A DNA stretch of 64,000 nucleotides from Dugong dugon (taxonomy: Eukaryota > Chordata > Mammalia > Sirenia > Dugongidae): NCBI GenBank assembly GCA_030035585.1, contig CM057482.1, forward strand, positions 47,597,501 to 47,661,500, read 5' to 3'. Positions 24,196 through 37,251 of the stretch are shown piece by piece (position 1 is the first letter of the stretch; each line of letters opens with the position of its first letter). A program made the translations under genes and the position numbers. The notes beneath the pieces were generated by a model. The model was not told the origin of the DNA. It saw only the letters and a program-made list of their open reading frames with translations, and made no database searches.

Positions 24196-25905
24196 TAATT
24201 TTATTTATTTTGTTGTTGTTCTTGAGAATATACACAGCAAAACATACACCAGTTCAACAGTTTCTACACATACCATTTAGTGATACTGATTACATTCTTC
24301 GATTTATATAACCATTTTCACCCTTCTTTTCTGAGTTGTTCCTCCCCATTAACATAAATTCACTGTCCCCTAAGGTTCCTATCTAATTTTTTGAGTTGCT
24401 GTTGTCAATTTGATCCCATATAGATAGTTCTTAAAAGAGCATAATGTTCCAGGCAGGCATTTTTTACTAGTTAAGCTGAACTATTGTTTGGTTTTAAGAA
24501 GACTTCAAGGGATATTTTTGGTTTAAGGTCTAAAGATTATGTCAGGGCAATAATTTCAGGGGTTCATCCAACCTTCATTGTCCAAGAAGTCTAGAGTCCA
24601 TGAGAATTTTAAATGCTGTTCTACATTTTCCCCCTTTTGATCAGTATTCTTCCATAGAATCTTTAATCAAAATGGCCAGTAATGGTAGCCGGGCACCTTT
24701 CTTCTGGTCTCATGACAAAGGAGACAGTTGTTCATGGAGGCAATTAGCCACACAATGCACTTCCTCCTCCTATTCCTGACTCTCCTTCTTCCTCTGTTGT
24801 TCCAGGAAAATAGGGACAAATTGTTGTGCCTTGGGTGGCCACTTGCAAGCTTTTAAGACCCCAGGCACTACACAACGAACCAGGAAGTAGATCAAAAGCA
24901 CTAAATATGTTATTAGACCAATTTACTGTGATGTCCCATGAAATCATGACCCTAAACTTTCAAACCAAGAAACCAAAACCCATGAGGTTTTTGGTTGTAC
25001 ATAAAGAGCCTCAGCAGCTACTCTTTCTCTCTTTTTTTTGTCATTGTTGTAAATATATCTATCATAACTTTTGCCAATTCAACTTTTTACAGGTCTACAA
25101 CTTTTTTTTTATCTGAGAGCTCATCTTTATTCATTTTTCCACTATGCATAAGGCCCTTCACTCTCTGATTACCCAGCTTATTTCTCCAGTCTCATCTTCC
25201 ACTCTCACCGCTTCTCCTCTACTTCACAATCCCAACATACCCTAGACTTCAGTCATACTGAACTTTTCAGTATTCCTCAGATAAACCAGACCTTTGCAGT
25301 TCATGTACATACTCAGATGTACAACTTATTAAAAGCAATTATAATAATCATCATCATTACTCCCCCTTTTTGCCTTCCTCCTGTCCCTGGTAACTACTAA
25401 TAAACTTTGTTCTCTATACATTTGTCTTTTCTTGTCTTTTTACATAAGTGAGGTCATACAATCCTTGTCCTTTTGTGATTGGCTTATTTCACTCAGCATA
25501 ATGTCTTCCAGCTCCCTCCATCTTGTAGCATTATCAAGACTTCATTCCTCCTACTGGCTGAGTACTATTCCATTGTATGCATGTACCACATTTTGTTTAT
25601 CCATTCATATGATGATGGACATTTAAGTTGTTTCCACCTTTTGGCTATTGTGAATGGTGCTGCAATGAGCATTGGTGTATAATTATCTGTTTGAGTTTCT
25701 GCTTTCGAGTCTTTTGGGTATACACCTAGAAGTGGAAATTCTGGGAAATACGGTAGTTCTATTTTCAGTTTTTGGGGAACTGTCATACTGTTTTCCACAA
25801 CAGCGGAACCATTTTGCATTCCCACCAGCAATGGTTAAGAGTTCCAGTTCCCTCATACCATCACCAACGTTTGTTGTTTTCAGTCTTTTTTATCTTAGTC
25901 ATCTT

Positions 25906-26064
25906 AAACTAAAACCAAACTCACTGCCATCGAGTCGATTCTGACTCATAGCGACTCTACAGGACAGAGTTGAACTGCCCCATAGAGTTTCCAAGGAGTG
26001 GCTGGTGAATTTGAACGGCTGACCTTTTGGTTAGCAGCCCGGCTCTTAACCACTACACGGAGCC
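25906..26064 (-). mobile_element. AfroSINE, reversed, in L1
   Basis: Reversed tail (ccatcgagtcgattctgact), ctgccccatagagtttccaa, and head (ttggttagcagcccggctct, taaccactacac). Flanks tagtcatctt and agccatccta resemble a diverged target duplication. Confidence 0.92.
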
Positions 26065-26599
26065 ATCCTAATGGGATTGAACTGGTATCTCCTTGTGGTT
26101 TTGACTTACATCTCTCTGGTGGCTAATAATGTTGAGCATCTTTTCATGTGTTTGATGGTCATTTGAATGCCCTCTTTGGTGAATGTCTATTCAAGTAAGT
26201 CCTTTACCCATTTTATGATTGGGTTATATTTGCCTTTTTGTTGTTAAGCTGTCAAAGATTTATATACATACATTTTGATCATTAGGTTCTTGTCAGATGC
26301 ATGGTTTCCAAAGATATTCTCCTATTCGGTAACTTATCTTTTCACTTTCTTGGTAGTCTTTTGATGAACCAAAGTTTTTAATTTTTATGCAGTCTCATTT
26401 ATTTATTTTGTCTTTTGCTGCTTGTGCTTTTGTTATTATACTATATAATCCATTGTTAAAAACTAGGCCTGACAGCATTGCCCCTGCTTATTCTTCTAAC
26501 AATTTTATGGTTTTAATTTGCACATTTAGGTCCTTAAGCCATTTTGAACTTGTTTTTGTGTACGGTGTGAGGCATGAATCCTGTTTCATTTTTCTGCAT

Positions 26600-28155
26600 A
26601 TTGCTGTTGTTGTTAGGTGCTGTCGAATCAGTTCTGACTTATAATGACCCTATGTACAACAGAACGAAACACTGCCATTCCGGTGCCATCCTCACGATTG
26701 TTGTTATGCCTGAGCCCACTGTTGCAGAAACTGTCAATCCATCTTGTTGATGGTCTTCCTTCTTTTCCCTAGCCCTCAACTTTACCAAGCATGATGTCCT
26801 TCTCCAGGGACCGATCCCTCCTGATAACATGTCCAAAGTATTTTTGAGATGTAGTCTCACCATCCTTGCTTTCTAAGGAACATTCTGGTTGTACTTCTTC
26901 CAAGACAGATTTGTTCGTTCTTTTGGCAGTCCATAGTACATTCAATATCCTTCACTAACACCACAATTCCAAGCCATCAATTCTTCTTCAGTCTTCCTTA
27001 TTCACTCTCCAGCTTTCGCATACATATGAGGTGACTGAAGACACCATGGCTTGGGTCAGGCAAACCTTAGTCTTCAAGGTGACATCTTTACTTTTCAACA
27101 CTTTAAAGAGGTCTTTTGCAGCAGATTCGCCCAGTGCAATGTCTTTTGATTTCCTGCCTGCTGCGTCTATGGGTGTTGATTGTGGATCCAAGTAAAATGA
27201 AATCCTTGACAACTTCAGTCTTTTCTCCGTTTATCATGATGTTGCTTATTGACTGGTCCAGATGTGAGGATTTTTGCTTCCTTTATGTGGAAGTGTAAAC
27301 CATACCGAAGTCTTTGATCTTCATCAGTAAGTGCTTCAAGTCCTCTTCACTTTCAGCAAGCAAGGTTATGGCATCTGTATATCACAGGTTGTTAATGAGT
27401 CTTCCTCCAATCCTGATGCCTTATTCCTCTTCATATAGTCCAGCTTCTTGGATTATTTGCTCAGCATACAGATTGAATAGGTATGGTGAAAGGATACAAT
27501 CCTGATGTACACCTTTCCTGACTTTAAACCACGCAGCATCCCCTTGCTCTGTTCGAACGACTGCCTCTTGATCCATGTACAGGTTCCTCATGAGCACAAT
27601 CAAATGTTCTGGAATTCCCATTCTTCACAATGTTACCCATAATTTGTTATGATCCACACAGTTGAATGCCTTTGTATAGTCAATAAAATATAGGTAAACA
27701 TCTTTCTGGTATTCTCTGCTTTCAGCCAAGATCCATCTGACATCAGCAATGATATTCAGGGTTCCACGGTCTTTTCTGAATCCAGCTTGAATTTCTGGCA
27801 GTTTCCTGTCAATATATGCTGCAGCTGCTTTTGAATGATCTTCAGCAAAATTTTACTTGCTTGTGATATTAATGATATTGTTAGATAATTTCCACATTCT
27901 TTCAGATCACCTTTCTTGGGAATCGGCATAAATATGGATCTCTTCCAGTCAGTTAGCCAGGTAGCTGTCTTCCAAATTTCTTGGCATAGATGAGTGAGCA
28001 CTTCCAGTGCTGCATCCATTTGTTGCAACATCTCAGTTGGTATTCCATCAATTCCTGGAGCCTTGTTTTTGGCCAATGCCTTCAGTGTAGCTTGGACTTC
28101 TTCCTTCAGTACTGTCAGTTCCTGATCATATGCTACCTCCTGAAATGGTTGAACA
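26600..28155 (-). mobile_element. RTE LINE, 5' truncated, in L1
   Basis: A 1,556-bp reversed RTE from tail (ttgttgttaggtgctgtcga) to the finger region. The 7-bp tctgcat occurs on both sides (26593-26599 and 28156-28162), and L1 text is continuous across it. Confidence 0.93.
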
Positions 28156-28217
28156 TCTGCATGTGGAAATCCAATTTTCCCAGCATCATTTATTGAAGAG
28201 ACCCATCTTTCCCCCAT
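26639..28217 (-). pseudogene. RTE reverse transcriptase remnant
   Basis: The minus-strand frame at 27756-28217 contains KNKAPGIDGIP, SIFMPIPKKGD and CGNYLTISLISQASKILLKI, the finger motifs of RTE polymerase; its first residues read from adjacent L1 sequence. The frame at 27421-27621 contains KGVHQDCILSPYLFNLYAE (motif B region). Frames at 26988-27212 and 26639-26863 hold the C-terminal region. Several shifts and stops separate them, so no active enzyme is encoded. Confidence 0.88.
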
Positions 28218-28834
28218 TGAATGGACTTAGCACCCTTGTCAAAAATCAGTTGACTGATGTCTGGGTTTATTTCTGGACTCACAATTCTATTCCATTGGTC
28301 TATGTGTCTACTGTTATATCAGTACCAGTCTGTTTTTGATTACTATAGTTGTATAGCATGTTTTAAAATAAGGAAGTGTGAATCCTCCTACTTTGTTCTT
28401 TGCTTTCAACATTGTTTTAGCTATTCAGGGCCTCTTGCCATTCCATATAAAGTTGAGGATTGGTTTTTCTATTTCTGTAAAGAAGGCTGTTGGAATTTTG
28501 CCCAGGATTGCATTGACTTTATGGATCACTTTCAGTAATATTGACATGTTAACAATATTGAGTCTTCCAGTCCATGAACATGAAACATCTTCCACTTATT
28601 TAAGTCTTCTTTAATCTCTTTCAGTAGTGTTTTATAGTTTTCATTGTATAAGTGTTTCATGTCCCTGGTTAGATTTGTTGTTGCTGTTGTTAGATGCTGT
28701 TGAGTCAGTTCCTACTCACTGTGACCCTATACACAACTGAACAACACACTTCCCAGTCCTGCACCATCCTCACAATTGTTGCTGTGTTTGAGCTCTTTGT
28801 TGCAGCCAGTGTGTCAATCCATCTTGTTGATGGT

Positions 28835-29357
28835 TGTCTTAGTCATCTAGTGCTGCTATAACAGAAATATCACAAGTGGCTGGCTTCAACAAACAGAAGT
28901 TTATTCTCTCATAGTCTAGTAGGCTAGAAGTCCGAATTCAGGGCATCAGCTCCAGGAGAAGGCCCTCTCTGTATTGGCTCTGGAGGAAGGTCCCTGTCAT
29001 CAATCTTCCCCTGGTTGAGTTGCTTCTTAGTGCAGGGACCCCAGTTCAAAGGACTTGCTGTTCTGGTTCTTGTTTCTTGGTGGTATGAGGTCCCCCTGTC
29101 ACTCTGCTTGCTTTTCTCTTTTATATCTAAAAAGAGATTGGCTCAAAACACAATCCAATCCTGTAGATTGAGTCCTGCCTCATTAACATAACTGCCACTA
29201 ATCCCATCTCATCAACATCATAGAGACAGGATTTACAACACGTAGGAAAATCACATCGGATCACAAAATGGTGGACAATCAATCACACAATACTGGGAGT
29301 TATGGCCTAGCCCAACTGATACACATATTTTTGGGGGACACAATTTGATCCATGACA
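28835..29357 (-). mobile_element. MaLR-like solo LTR in RTE
   Basis: Starts tgtcttagtcatctagtgct and ends gatccatgaca, the same family as 5737-6258 in reverse. Flanks atggt (28830-28834) and agggt (29358-29362) are a 5-bp duplication with one change, and RTE text continues across it. Confidence 0.9.
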
Positions 29358-29758
29358 AGGGTCTTCCTCTTTTTCACTGGCCGGCTACTTTACCAAGCAT
29401 GATGTCCTTCTCCAGGGACTGGTCCCTCTGATAACATGCCCAAAGTATGTGAGACGAAGTCTCGCCATCCTTACTTCTAAGGAGCATTCTGGCTGTACCT
29501 CTTCCAAGACAGATTTGTTCATTCTTCTGGCAGTCCATGGGTATATTTAATATTCTTGGGCAACACCATAATTCAAAGGTATAAATTCTTCTTTGGTCTT
29601 CCTTATTCATTGTCTAGCTTTTGCATGCATATAAGGTGATTGAAAATATCATGATTTGGGTCTGGTGCACCTTAGTCCTCAAAGAGACATCTTTGCTTTT
29701 TAACACTTTAAAGAGGTATTTTGCAGCACATTTACCCAATGCACTACATTGATTTCTT

Positions 29759-31170
29759 TCTTTTTTTTTTTAATTGTGCATTAAGTGAAACTTTACAGAG
29801 CAAATTAGTTTCTCATCAAACAGTTAATACACAAATTGTTTTGTGACATTGGTTGCCAACCCCACAATGTGTCAACACTCTCCCCTTCTTCACCCCAAAT
29901 TCTCTGTTTCCATTCATCCAGTTTTCCTGCCCTTTCCTGCCTTCTCATCCTTGCTTTTGGGCTTGTGTGCCTATTAGTCTCGTATACATGATTGAACCAC
30001 AAAGCATATTCTTCACTTGTGTTACTGCTGGCCCTATATACATGTCTCATCTTTGGCTGAAGGGTGAACCTCAGGAGAGACTTCAGTACTGAGTTAAAAG
30101 GGTGTCCAGGGGCCATACTCTCAGGGTTTCTCCAGTCTTTGTCAGACCAAGCCTGGACTTCTGTGTGTGTATGTGTGAATTTGAATCTTGTTCTACTTTT
30201 CTCTCCTGCTCTGTCCAGGATCCTCTATTGTGATCCCTGCCAGAGTAGTTGGTGGTGGTAACCAGGCACCATCTAGTTGTTCTGGGCTCAGTCTGGTGGA
30301 AGTTGTGGTAGTTGAGGTCTATTAGTCCTTTGGACTAATCTTTCTCATGTATCTTTGGTTTTCTTTATTCTCCTTTGCTCCAGCCAGGATGGGACTAGTA
30401 GATGTATCTTAGATGGCTGGCTGCTCTCAGGCTTTTAAGACCCCAGACACTACTCACCACAGTTGGATGTAGAACATTTTCTTTATGGAATATGTTATGC
30501 CAATTGAGCTATATATCCCCTGAGACCGTGATCCCAACCCTTGGCCCAGTAGCTCAGTCCCTCAGGGAGTTTGGATATGTCTGTGAAGCTTCTGTGACTT
30601 TGCCCTGGTCAAGTTGTGCTGACTTTCCCAGTATCGTGTACTGTCTTACCCTTCACCAAAGTAAACACTTATCTACTACTTAGTGTTTTTCCCTCCCCAT
30701 CCCCACCCTCCCTTGCAATCATCAAAGATTGTTTCTTTCTGTGTGGAAACATTTTCAGGTGTTTTTATAATAGTGGTTTTATACAGTATTTGTCCTTTTG
30801 TGATTGACTTATTTCACTCAGCATAATGCTCTCCAGATTCATCTATGTTGTGAGATGCTTCACGGAGTCATCATTGTTCTTTATCCTTGGGTAGTACTCC
30901 ACTGTGTGTATGCATCATAGTTTTTTTATCCATTCATCTGTTGATGGGCACATAGGTTGTTTTCATCTTTTTGCTATTGTGAATAATGCTGCAATGAACA
31001 TGGGTGCGCATATGTCTATTGGTGTAACGGCTCTTATTTCTCTAAGATAGCTTCCAGTAGTGGGATTGCTAGATCGTACAGTATTTCTATTTCTAGCCTT
31101 TTAAGGAAAATCCATAACGTTTACCGTTTTGCATTGTCACCAGCAGTGCATAAGAGTTCCAATCCGTCAT
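29759..31170 (-). mobile_element. L1, 5' truncated, inserted in RTE
   Basis: A 1.4-kb reversed L1 with a T-run (the poly-A tail) at its left end, 3'UTR (aaactttacagagcaaatta), and the end of ORF2 (ttgctattgtgaataatgct). The perfect 10-bp duplication ttgatttctt (29749-29758 and 31171-31180) marks the insertion. The 3'UTR matches the forward copies at 49450 and 56220-57815, so it belongs to the afrotherian L1 group of this window. Confidence 0.94.
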
Positions 31171-32140
31171 TTGATTTCTTGACTGCTGATTCCATAGTGT
31201 TGATTGTGAATCCAAGTAGAATGAAATCCTTTACAACTTAAATATTTTCTCCATTTATCATGATGTTGCTTATTGACTGGTCCAGATGTGAGGATTTTTG
31301 CTTCCTTTATGTGGCAGTGTAAACGATACTGAAGTCTGATCTTCATCAGTAAGTGCTTCAAGTCCTCTTCGCTTCAGCAAGCAAGATTGTGTCATCTGCA
31401 TATCACAGGTTATGAATAAGTCTTCCTCCAATCCTGATGCCACCTTCTTCTTATAGTCCAGTTTCTTGGATTATTTGCTCAGCATACAGATTGACTATGT
31501 ATGGTGAGAGGATACAACCCTGACGCACACTTTCCTGATTTTAAACCACACATTATCCCTTTGTTCTGTTTGAATGACTCCCTCTTGATCCCTGTACAGG
31601 TTCCTCACGAGCATAATTAAGTGTTCTGGAATTCCCATTCTTCACAATGTTATCCATAATTTGTTATTAATTTGTTATTATCCACACAGTTGAATGCGTT
31701 TGCATAGTCAATAAAACACAGGTAAACATCTTTCTGGTATTCTCTGCTCTCAGCCAAAATTTATCTGACATCGGCAATGATATCACTGGTTCCACATCCT
31801 CTTCTGAATTCAGCTTGCATTTCTGGCAGTTCCCTGTTGATGTACTGCTGCAACCTTTTTTGAAATGTCTTCAGTAAAATTTTACTTGCATGTGATATTA
31901 CTGATATTTTCGATAATTTCCACATTCCGTTGGATCACCTTTCTTTGAAATGGGCACAAATACAGATCTCTTCCAGTTAGTTGGCCAGGTAGCTGTCTTC
32001 CAAATTTCTTGGCACAGACAAGTGAGCACCTATACGGCTGCATCTGTTTGTTGAAATGTCTCAACTGGTATTCCGTCAATTCCTGAAGCCTTGCTTTTCG
32101 TCAATGTCTTCAGTGCAGATTGAACTTCTTCCTTCAATAC

Positions 32141-32724
32141 TGTGACAGTTAAGATTGTTTGTCAACTTGTCTGGGCCATAATTATCAGTGTTTTGGCAGT
32201 TGTATAATGTTGTGATCACTTCCCTGTTGAAATTTCGTATGTGATCACCCCCATGATGGAATCTGCTGAGTGGTACAGGCAGGAGTGGGACCTGTGGCGG
32301 CTCACTGCCCCCTCAGCCTTCATCTCCCTGCCCTCCTCTGCCTACTTCCTTCCTGCTCACATTGCTGGGGCATTTCCTTGTTCTGGATCCTGCAGCTGGC
32401 TCCCACTCGTCTGGCCTCTGGTTCTTGGGACTTGGGCTAGCAGCTTGTCGGCATCTTGCCTGCTGATCATGGATCTTCACAGCCTGTGGCAGCACTGCTC
32501 TCTGGCCTGCCGATCTTGGGTTCACCAGCCTCTGTGGTTACGTGAATCAGCAGAATTTTCTTCCCTGCCTCATGGACTTATGGACTTAGGATTTACAGCC
32601 ACTAAAAACTGTGAGCCATTTCCTTGATATAAATCTCTCTTTATATACATATGTGTGTGTGTGTGTGTGTGTGTGTATACGCTTTATTGGTTTTGTTTCT
32701 CTAGAGAACCCAGCCTAAGACAAA
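32141..32724 (+). mobile_element. LTR element (MaLR-related) in RTE
   Basis: A 584-bp element from tgtgacagttaagattgttt to gaacccagcctaagaca, with a perfect 5-bp duplication aatac (32136-32140 and 32725-32729). Its start (tgtcaacttgtctgggccat) resembles the MaLR LTRs here, but its middle is different, so it is another subfamily. It contains a TATA-like gatataaatctctct and a GT repeat. The 128-codon open frame at 32241-32627 is a chance frame. Confidence 0.8.
32652..32674 (+). repeat. GT dinucleotide repeat
   Basis: About 11 GT units inside the LTR at 32141-32724, just after a TATA-like stretch. Confidence 0.9.
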
Positions 32725-33636
32725 TACTCTTGGTCCTTGATCATATGCTATACCTCCTGAAATGGTTGCACATCGACCAATTCTTTTTGGTTGAGTGACT
32801 GTGTATTCCTTCCATCTTCTTTTGATGCTTCCTGCATCATTCAATATTTTGGCCATAGAATCCTTCAAAATGGCAACTTGAGGCTTGAATTTTTTCTTCA
32901 GTTCTTTCAGCTTGAGAAATGCCAAGCATGTTCTTCCCTTTTGGTTTCCTAACTCCCAGGTCTTTGTACATTTCATTATAATATTTTACTTTGTCTTCTC
33001 AAGCCGCCCTTTGAAATCTGTTCAGCTCTTTTACTTCATCATTTCTTCCTTTCGTTTTAGCTACTCTACATTCAAGAGCAACTTTCAGAGTCTCTTCTGA
33101 CATCCATTTTGGTCTTTTCTTTCTTTCCTGTCTTTTTAACAACCTTTTTCTCTCTTCATGTGTGATGTCCTTGATGTCATCCCACAATTCATCTGGTCTT
33201 TGGTCATTAGTGTTCAATGCATCGAATCTATTCTGGAGATGGTTTCTAAATTCAGCTGGGATATAGTCAAGGTTGTACTCTGGCTCCTGTGGACTTGTTC
33301 TAGTTTTCTTCAGCTTCAACTTCAACTTGCATATGAGCAATTGATGGTCTGTTCCACAGTTGGCTGCTAGCCTTGTTCTGACTGATGATATTGAGCTCCT
33401 CTATAGTCTGTTACCATAGATGTAGTTGACTTGATTTCTGTGTATTCCATCTGGTGAGGTCTACTTGTATAGTCACCGTTTATGTTGTTGAAAAAAGGTA
33501 TTTGCAGTGAATAAGTCATTGGTCTTGTAAAATTCTATCATGCAATCTTTGGCATCATTTCTATCACCAAGGCCAAATTTTCCAACTACCGATCCTTCTT
33601 TGCTGTTAGATTTATTCCCAGGTATTTTTATTCTCC

Positions 33637-33835
33637 AATGAGCCCTGGTGGTGCTACGGTTAAGTGCTCAGCTGCTAAGCAAAAGGTTAGTGGTTGGAAC
33701 CCACCAGCTGCTCCGCAGGAGAAAGATGTGGCAGTCTGGTTACAGCCTTGGAATCCCTATGGGGCAGTCCTACTCTGTCCTATATGGTCGCTATGAGTTG
33801 GAATAGACTTGACAGCTACAGATTTTTGGTTTTTT
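33637..33835 (+). mobile_element. AfroSINE in L1
   Basis: Full copy: agccctggtggtgctacggt head, agaaagatgtggcagtctgg, ccctatggggcagtcctact. Flanks ggtatttttattctc (33621-33635) and ggtattttattctc (33836-33849) are the target duplication. Confidence 0.93.
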
Positions 33836-33849
33836 GGTATTTTATTCTC

Positions 33850-34900
33850 TTAGATGCTACTGTAAATGGAATTGTTTCCCAAATTTCCCTTTCAGATTTC
33901 TCATTGCTGGTGTATAGAAATCCAACTGATTTCTGTTTGTTGACCTTGTACCCTGCAACTTTAATAAATTCCTCTATTAGCTCTAGAAGTTTTCTTGTGG
34001 ACTCTTTGATATTTTCTATGCCTAGGGTTATATCATCTGCCAATAGAGATAATTTTATTTCTTCTTTTCCAATCTGGAAACTTTTCATTTCTTTTTCCTG
34101 TCTTATTGCTCTGGCTATGACTTCTTATATAATATTGAATAGAAGTGGTGAGAGTGGGCACTCTTATCTTGTTCCTGATTTCAAGGGCAAAGCTCTCAGT
34201 CTTTCTCCATTAAGTATAATGCTGGGTGTTGGTTTTTCATATATGTTCTGAATCATATTGAGGAATTTCCCTTCTATTCCAATCCTCTTTAGGGTTTTCA
34301 TCAAGAAACAGTGTTGGATTTTTACCAAATGCTGCATCTATAGAGATGATCATGTGGTGCTTTTCCTTTGTTCTATTGATGTGGTGTATTATGTTGACTG
34401 AATTTCTAATGTTGAACCTTACTTCATTCCTGGAATAAATCCCACTTAATCATGTTGTATGTTGTTGGATTCTGTTTGATAGTATTTTGTTGAGGATTTT
34501 TGCATCTATATTCATAAGAGATATTTGCCTGTAATTTTCTTTTCTTGTGGTGTCTTTGTCTGGTTTGGGTGTCAGGGTTATGTTTGCTTTATAGAATGAA
34601 TTAGGAATTATTCCTTCCTTCTCTATCTTTTGGAAGAATTTAAACAGTACTGGTGTCAATTCTCTTCTAAATGTTTGGTAGAATTCCTTGGTGTAGCCAT
34701 CTAGTCCAGGATTTTTTTGTTGTTGCTGTTGTTGGGAGGTTTTTGATCACTGATTTGATCTCTTCACTTGTTATTGGTCTATTGAGATTTCCTATTTCCT
34801 CTTGTGGCAGTTTGGGTAGCTTGTGTGCTTCTAATAATTTGTCCATTTCATCTAGGTTATCCAGTTTGTTGCCGTACAGTTGTTTATAACATTTTGTCAT
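33850..34900 (-). pseudogene. L1 ORF2 reverse transcriptase remnant
   Basis: Minus-strand frames at 34667-34900, 34450-34659 and 33850-34088 hold ordered pieces of L1 ORF2 polymerase: [55 protein letters not shown], then [16 protein letters not shown], where LADD stands in for the usual FADD. They are separated by stops and shifts. Part of the L1 at 24196-35703, so no enzyme is made. Confidence 0.87.
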
Positions 34901-36494
34901 AATTCTCTTTATTTCTATTGGATCAATCGTAATGTCCCTTCTTTTTATTTTTATTTTGATTATTTGCCTCTTTTATCTTCTTTCTTTGTCAATCTAGCTA
35001 AAGGGTTGTCAATTTTACTGATCTTTTCAAACAACCAACTTCTGGTTCTATTGATTCTCTCTATTGTTTTTCTGTTTTGATTTTCTTTATTTCTATTCTG
35101 ATCATTGTTATTTCCTTTCTTCTGGACATTGAGGCTTAGTTTGCACTTCTCTTTCCAGTTCCTGGAGTTGCCATATTAGGCTGTTGATTTGAGATATTTT
35201 TTCTTTCTTCATGTAGGCATTTATTTCTGTAAGTTTCCCTCTGAGTACTGCCTTCACTGCATCCTATAAGTTTTGATATGTTGTACTTTCATTTTCATTT
35301 GACTCTAGAAAATTTGTGATTTCTGTTTTAATTTTTTCTTGACTTACTGGTAGTTTAGTAGTGTGTTGTTTAATTTTCATACATTTGTGTATTTTCCAGG
35401 TTTTTTTTTTTTCTTCTGTTATTGATTGCTAGCTTCACTCCAGTGTGGTCAGAGAAAATACGTTGTAGGATTTTAATCTTTTTAAATTTTCCAAGACTTG
35501 CTTTGTGACCTAACATGTGGTCTATCCTGGAGAATGATCCATGTGCACTGGAGTAGAATATATATTGCGCTGTGTTTTTTGTTTGTTTGTTTGTTTTTGT
35601 GGGGGGTGGAATGTTCTACATATGTCTGTTAAGTCTACTTGGTTTATAGTGTCATTCAAGTCCTCTGTTTCCTTGTTGATCTCTTTCTAGACGTTCTGTA
35701 GAAATAGCACTCTATATAGAACAGTTTTTTTTTTAATTTCAGCTCTATCCTTCCTTTCAGATAAATTTAGAAAATCCATCACCTTATCTAATATAAGTAT
35801 AAATAAATATGAGTAGGCATCTAATCAAAAATCTATTTTGAAAAAGGAGGGAAGAAAAAGGCATAATAAATATCTGATAAACAACTGAAAAAAGAAGAAA
35901 AATCATAAGTCTTAGTTTTAGAAGGGATCTTAGAGACAAACTTGCCTAAATTTTCATTTTTATTGATACGGAATAGAAAAAAAAAGTCTGAGAGGAAGAA
36001 AAAAGAATGGGTGAACTTCTGCTCCCACATAAACGGTTCAAAGTTAGGTTAATTACCAGGAGAATGAGCCTCTTGATGTGTACTCCTATTGCAGAACTGT
36101 GCCTTCAGAAGGTCCCATCCAGACACCCAGACAGCCCCCTCCCATCCAGCACAGTATCAGTTACCTGAGGGCCAAAGCCTAGCAATCCCATATCCCCCTT
36201 TCTCCCCCCAATATTCTTTTATAGAATGAAAGGAAAGCAGCCTGAGGTAGATACTAAGCATGTTAAGCTTAAGTTACAGTTTTAAATAGAAATAACAGCT
36301 TAGTGACATAAGATTGATTCCCAGTTCAGAAGAACTCAGAGGCTCTGTGAGCAGAGCTTAATCAGAGGATTTTATACAAAAGAACAAAATATCTGGAGCA
36401 ACTCAGGTCTCATATAGCACTTACATTTAATGTGCATGTTTTGGATTATTTTAGTTTAGGGCAGTAACAATCCTTTTTCAGCTCCTCTAAATTG

Positions 36495-36700
36495 TTTGTT
36501 GTTGTTAGTTGCCATCGAGTCTATTCAGACTCATGGCAACCCCACATGTGCAGAGTAGAACTGCTCCATACGGTTTTCACAGCTGTGACCTTTTGGAAGC
36601 AGATCACCAGGCCTGTCTTCCAAGGTGCCTTTAGGTGGTTCTGAACGACCAACCTTTCAGCTAGTAGTCAAGCACTTAACCATTTGCACCACCTAGCCAC
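36495..36700 (-). mobile_element. AfroSINE, older long type, reversed
   Basis: Reversed tail (gttgccatcgagtctattca), ccttttggaagcagatcacc, caacctttcagctagtagtc and cacttaaccatttgcaccac. The middle block differs from the short type. Flanking aaattg occurs on both sides. Confidence 0.82.
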
Positions 36701-37040
36701 TTTTCCAAATTGCTACAGATTAGTAAGTCCACTAACTCTACTTTAAAGAATAATGGAAATACTATCTCATCAAGATCTTCTGTTGCTGGGTGGAAGAGGT
36801 AAAGTAGGAAATCTGTTCATTGTATAACTAAGTAAAAGTAAAAAGGTTATCTTCCAATTTTACCACCTTCACCCTGGCTTGAACTCTTCTAGGACCAAAA
36901 TTTATTGTGAGAGAATGTGTTTATTCCACAAGTGTTTAAATTTGAGTAGCTTAGATGCCCTTTAAATCACACTTCAGACATATAAAAGAGTGTATAGAAG
37001 AGTCTGGATTAGCTAATTAGAACCTGCTATTCTGGACCAA

Positions 37041-37251
37041 GAAGTCCCTGGGTAGTACAAACAGTTAACATGCTCAGCTGCTAACCAAAAGTTTGGAGGT
37101 TCAAGTTTACCCAGAGGTACCTGGGAAGAAAGGCTTGTCAATCTACTTCTGAAAATATCAGTCATTGAAAACCCTATGGAGCACAGTTCTACTCTGACAC
37201 ACATGGGACGGCCATGAGTTGGAATTGACTCAATAGCAGCTAGTCACTGGT
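37041..37251 (+). mobile_element. AfroSINE, older long type
   Basis: Head gaagtccctgggtagtacaa, ctgctaaccaaaagtttgga, then ggaagaaaggcttgtcaatc and attgaaaaccctatggagca, with tail ggaattgactcaatagcagc. Perfect 13-bp duplication tattctggaccaa (37028-37040 and 37252-37264). Confidence 0.93.

Larger units (their letters stand above)
28677..33605 (-). mobile_element. RTE LINE, 5' truncated, broken by three later insertions
   Basis: An RTE inserted in the L1 with 8-bp duplication ttagattt (28669-28676 and 33606-33613). Its own pieces are 28677-28834, 29358-29758, 31171-32140 and 32725-33605, about 2.4 kb from the tail to the end of the endonuclease. It is split by a MaLR LTR, a truncated L1 and a second LTR, each with its own duplication. 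Frames at 32701-32976 and 32999-33340 are linker remnants between endonuclease and polymerase. Confidence 0.93.
24196..35703 (-). mobile_element. L1 LINE, antisense, with at least seven later insertions
   Basis: One 5'-truncated L1 whose 3'UTR starts at the left (ttattttgttgttgttcttg, ttgagaatatacacagca) and which reads leftward. Its own pieces are 24196-25905, 26065-26599, 28156-28676, 33606-33636 and 33836-35703, about 4.6 kb in total, running from 3'UTR through ORF2 to the linker. The C-terminal ORF2 part is at 25565-25831, and finger and palm parts of the polymerase are at 33850-34900. It is interrupted by two RTEs and two AfroSINEs, one RTE holding three further insertions. Confidence 0.85.

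Noticed and set aside
32241-32627. 128-codon plus-strand frame
   Set aside because: It lies wholly inside an LTR with a 5-bp duplication and has no recognised domain.
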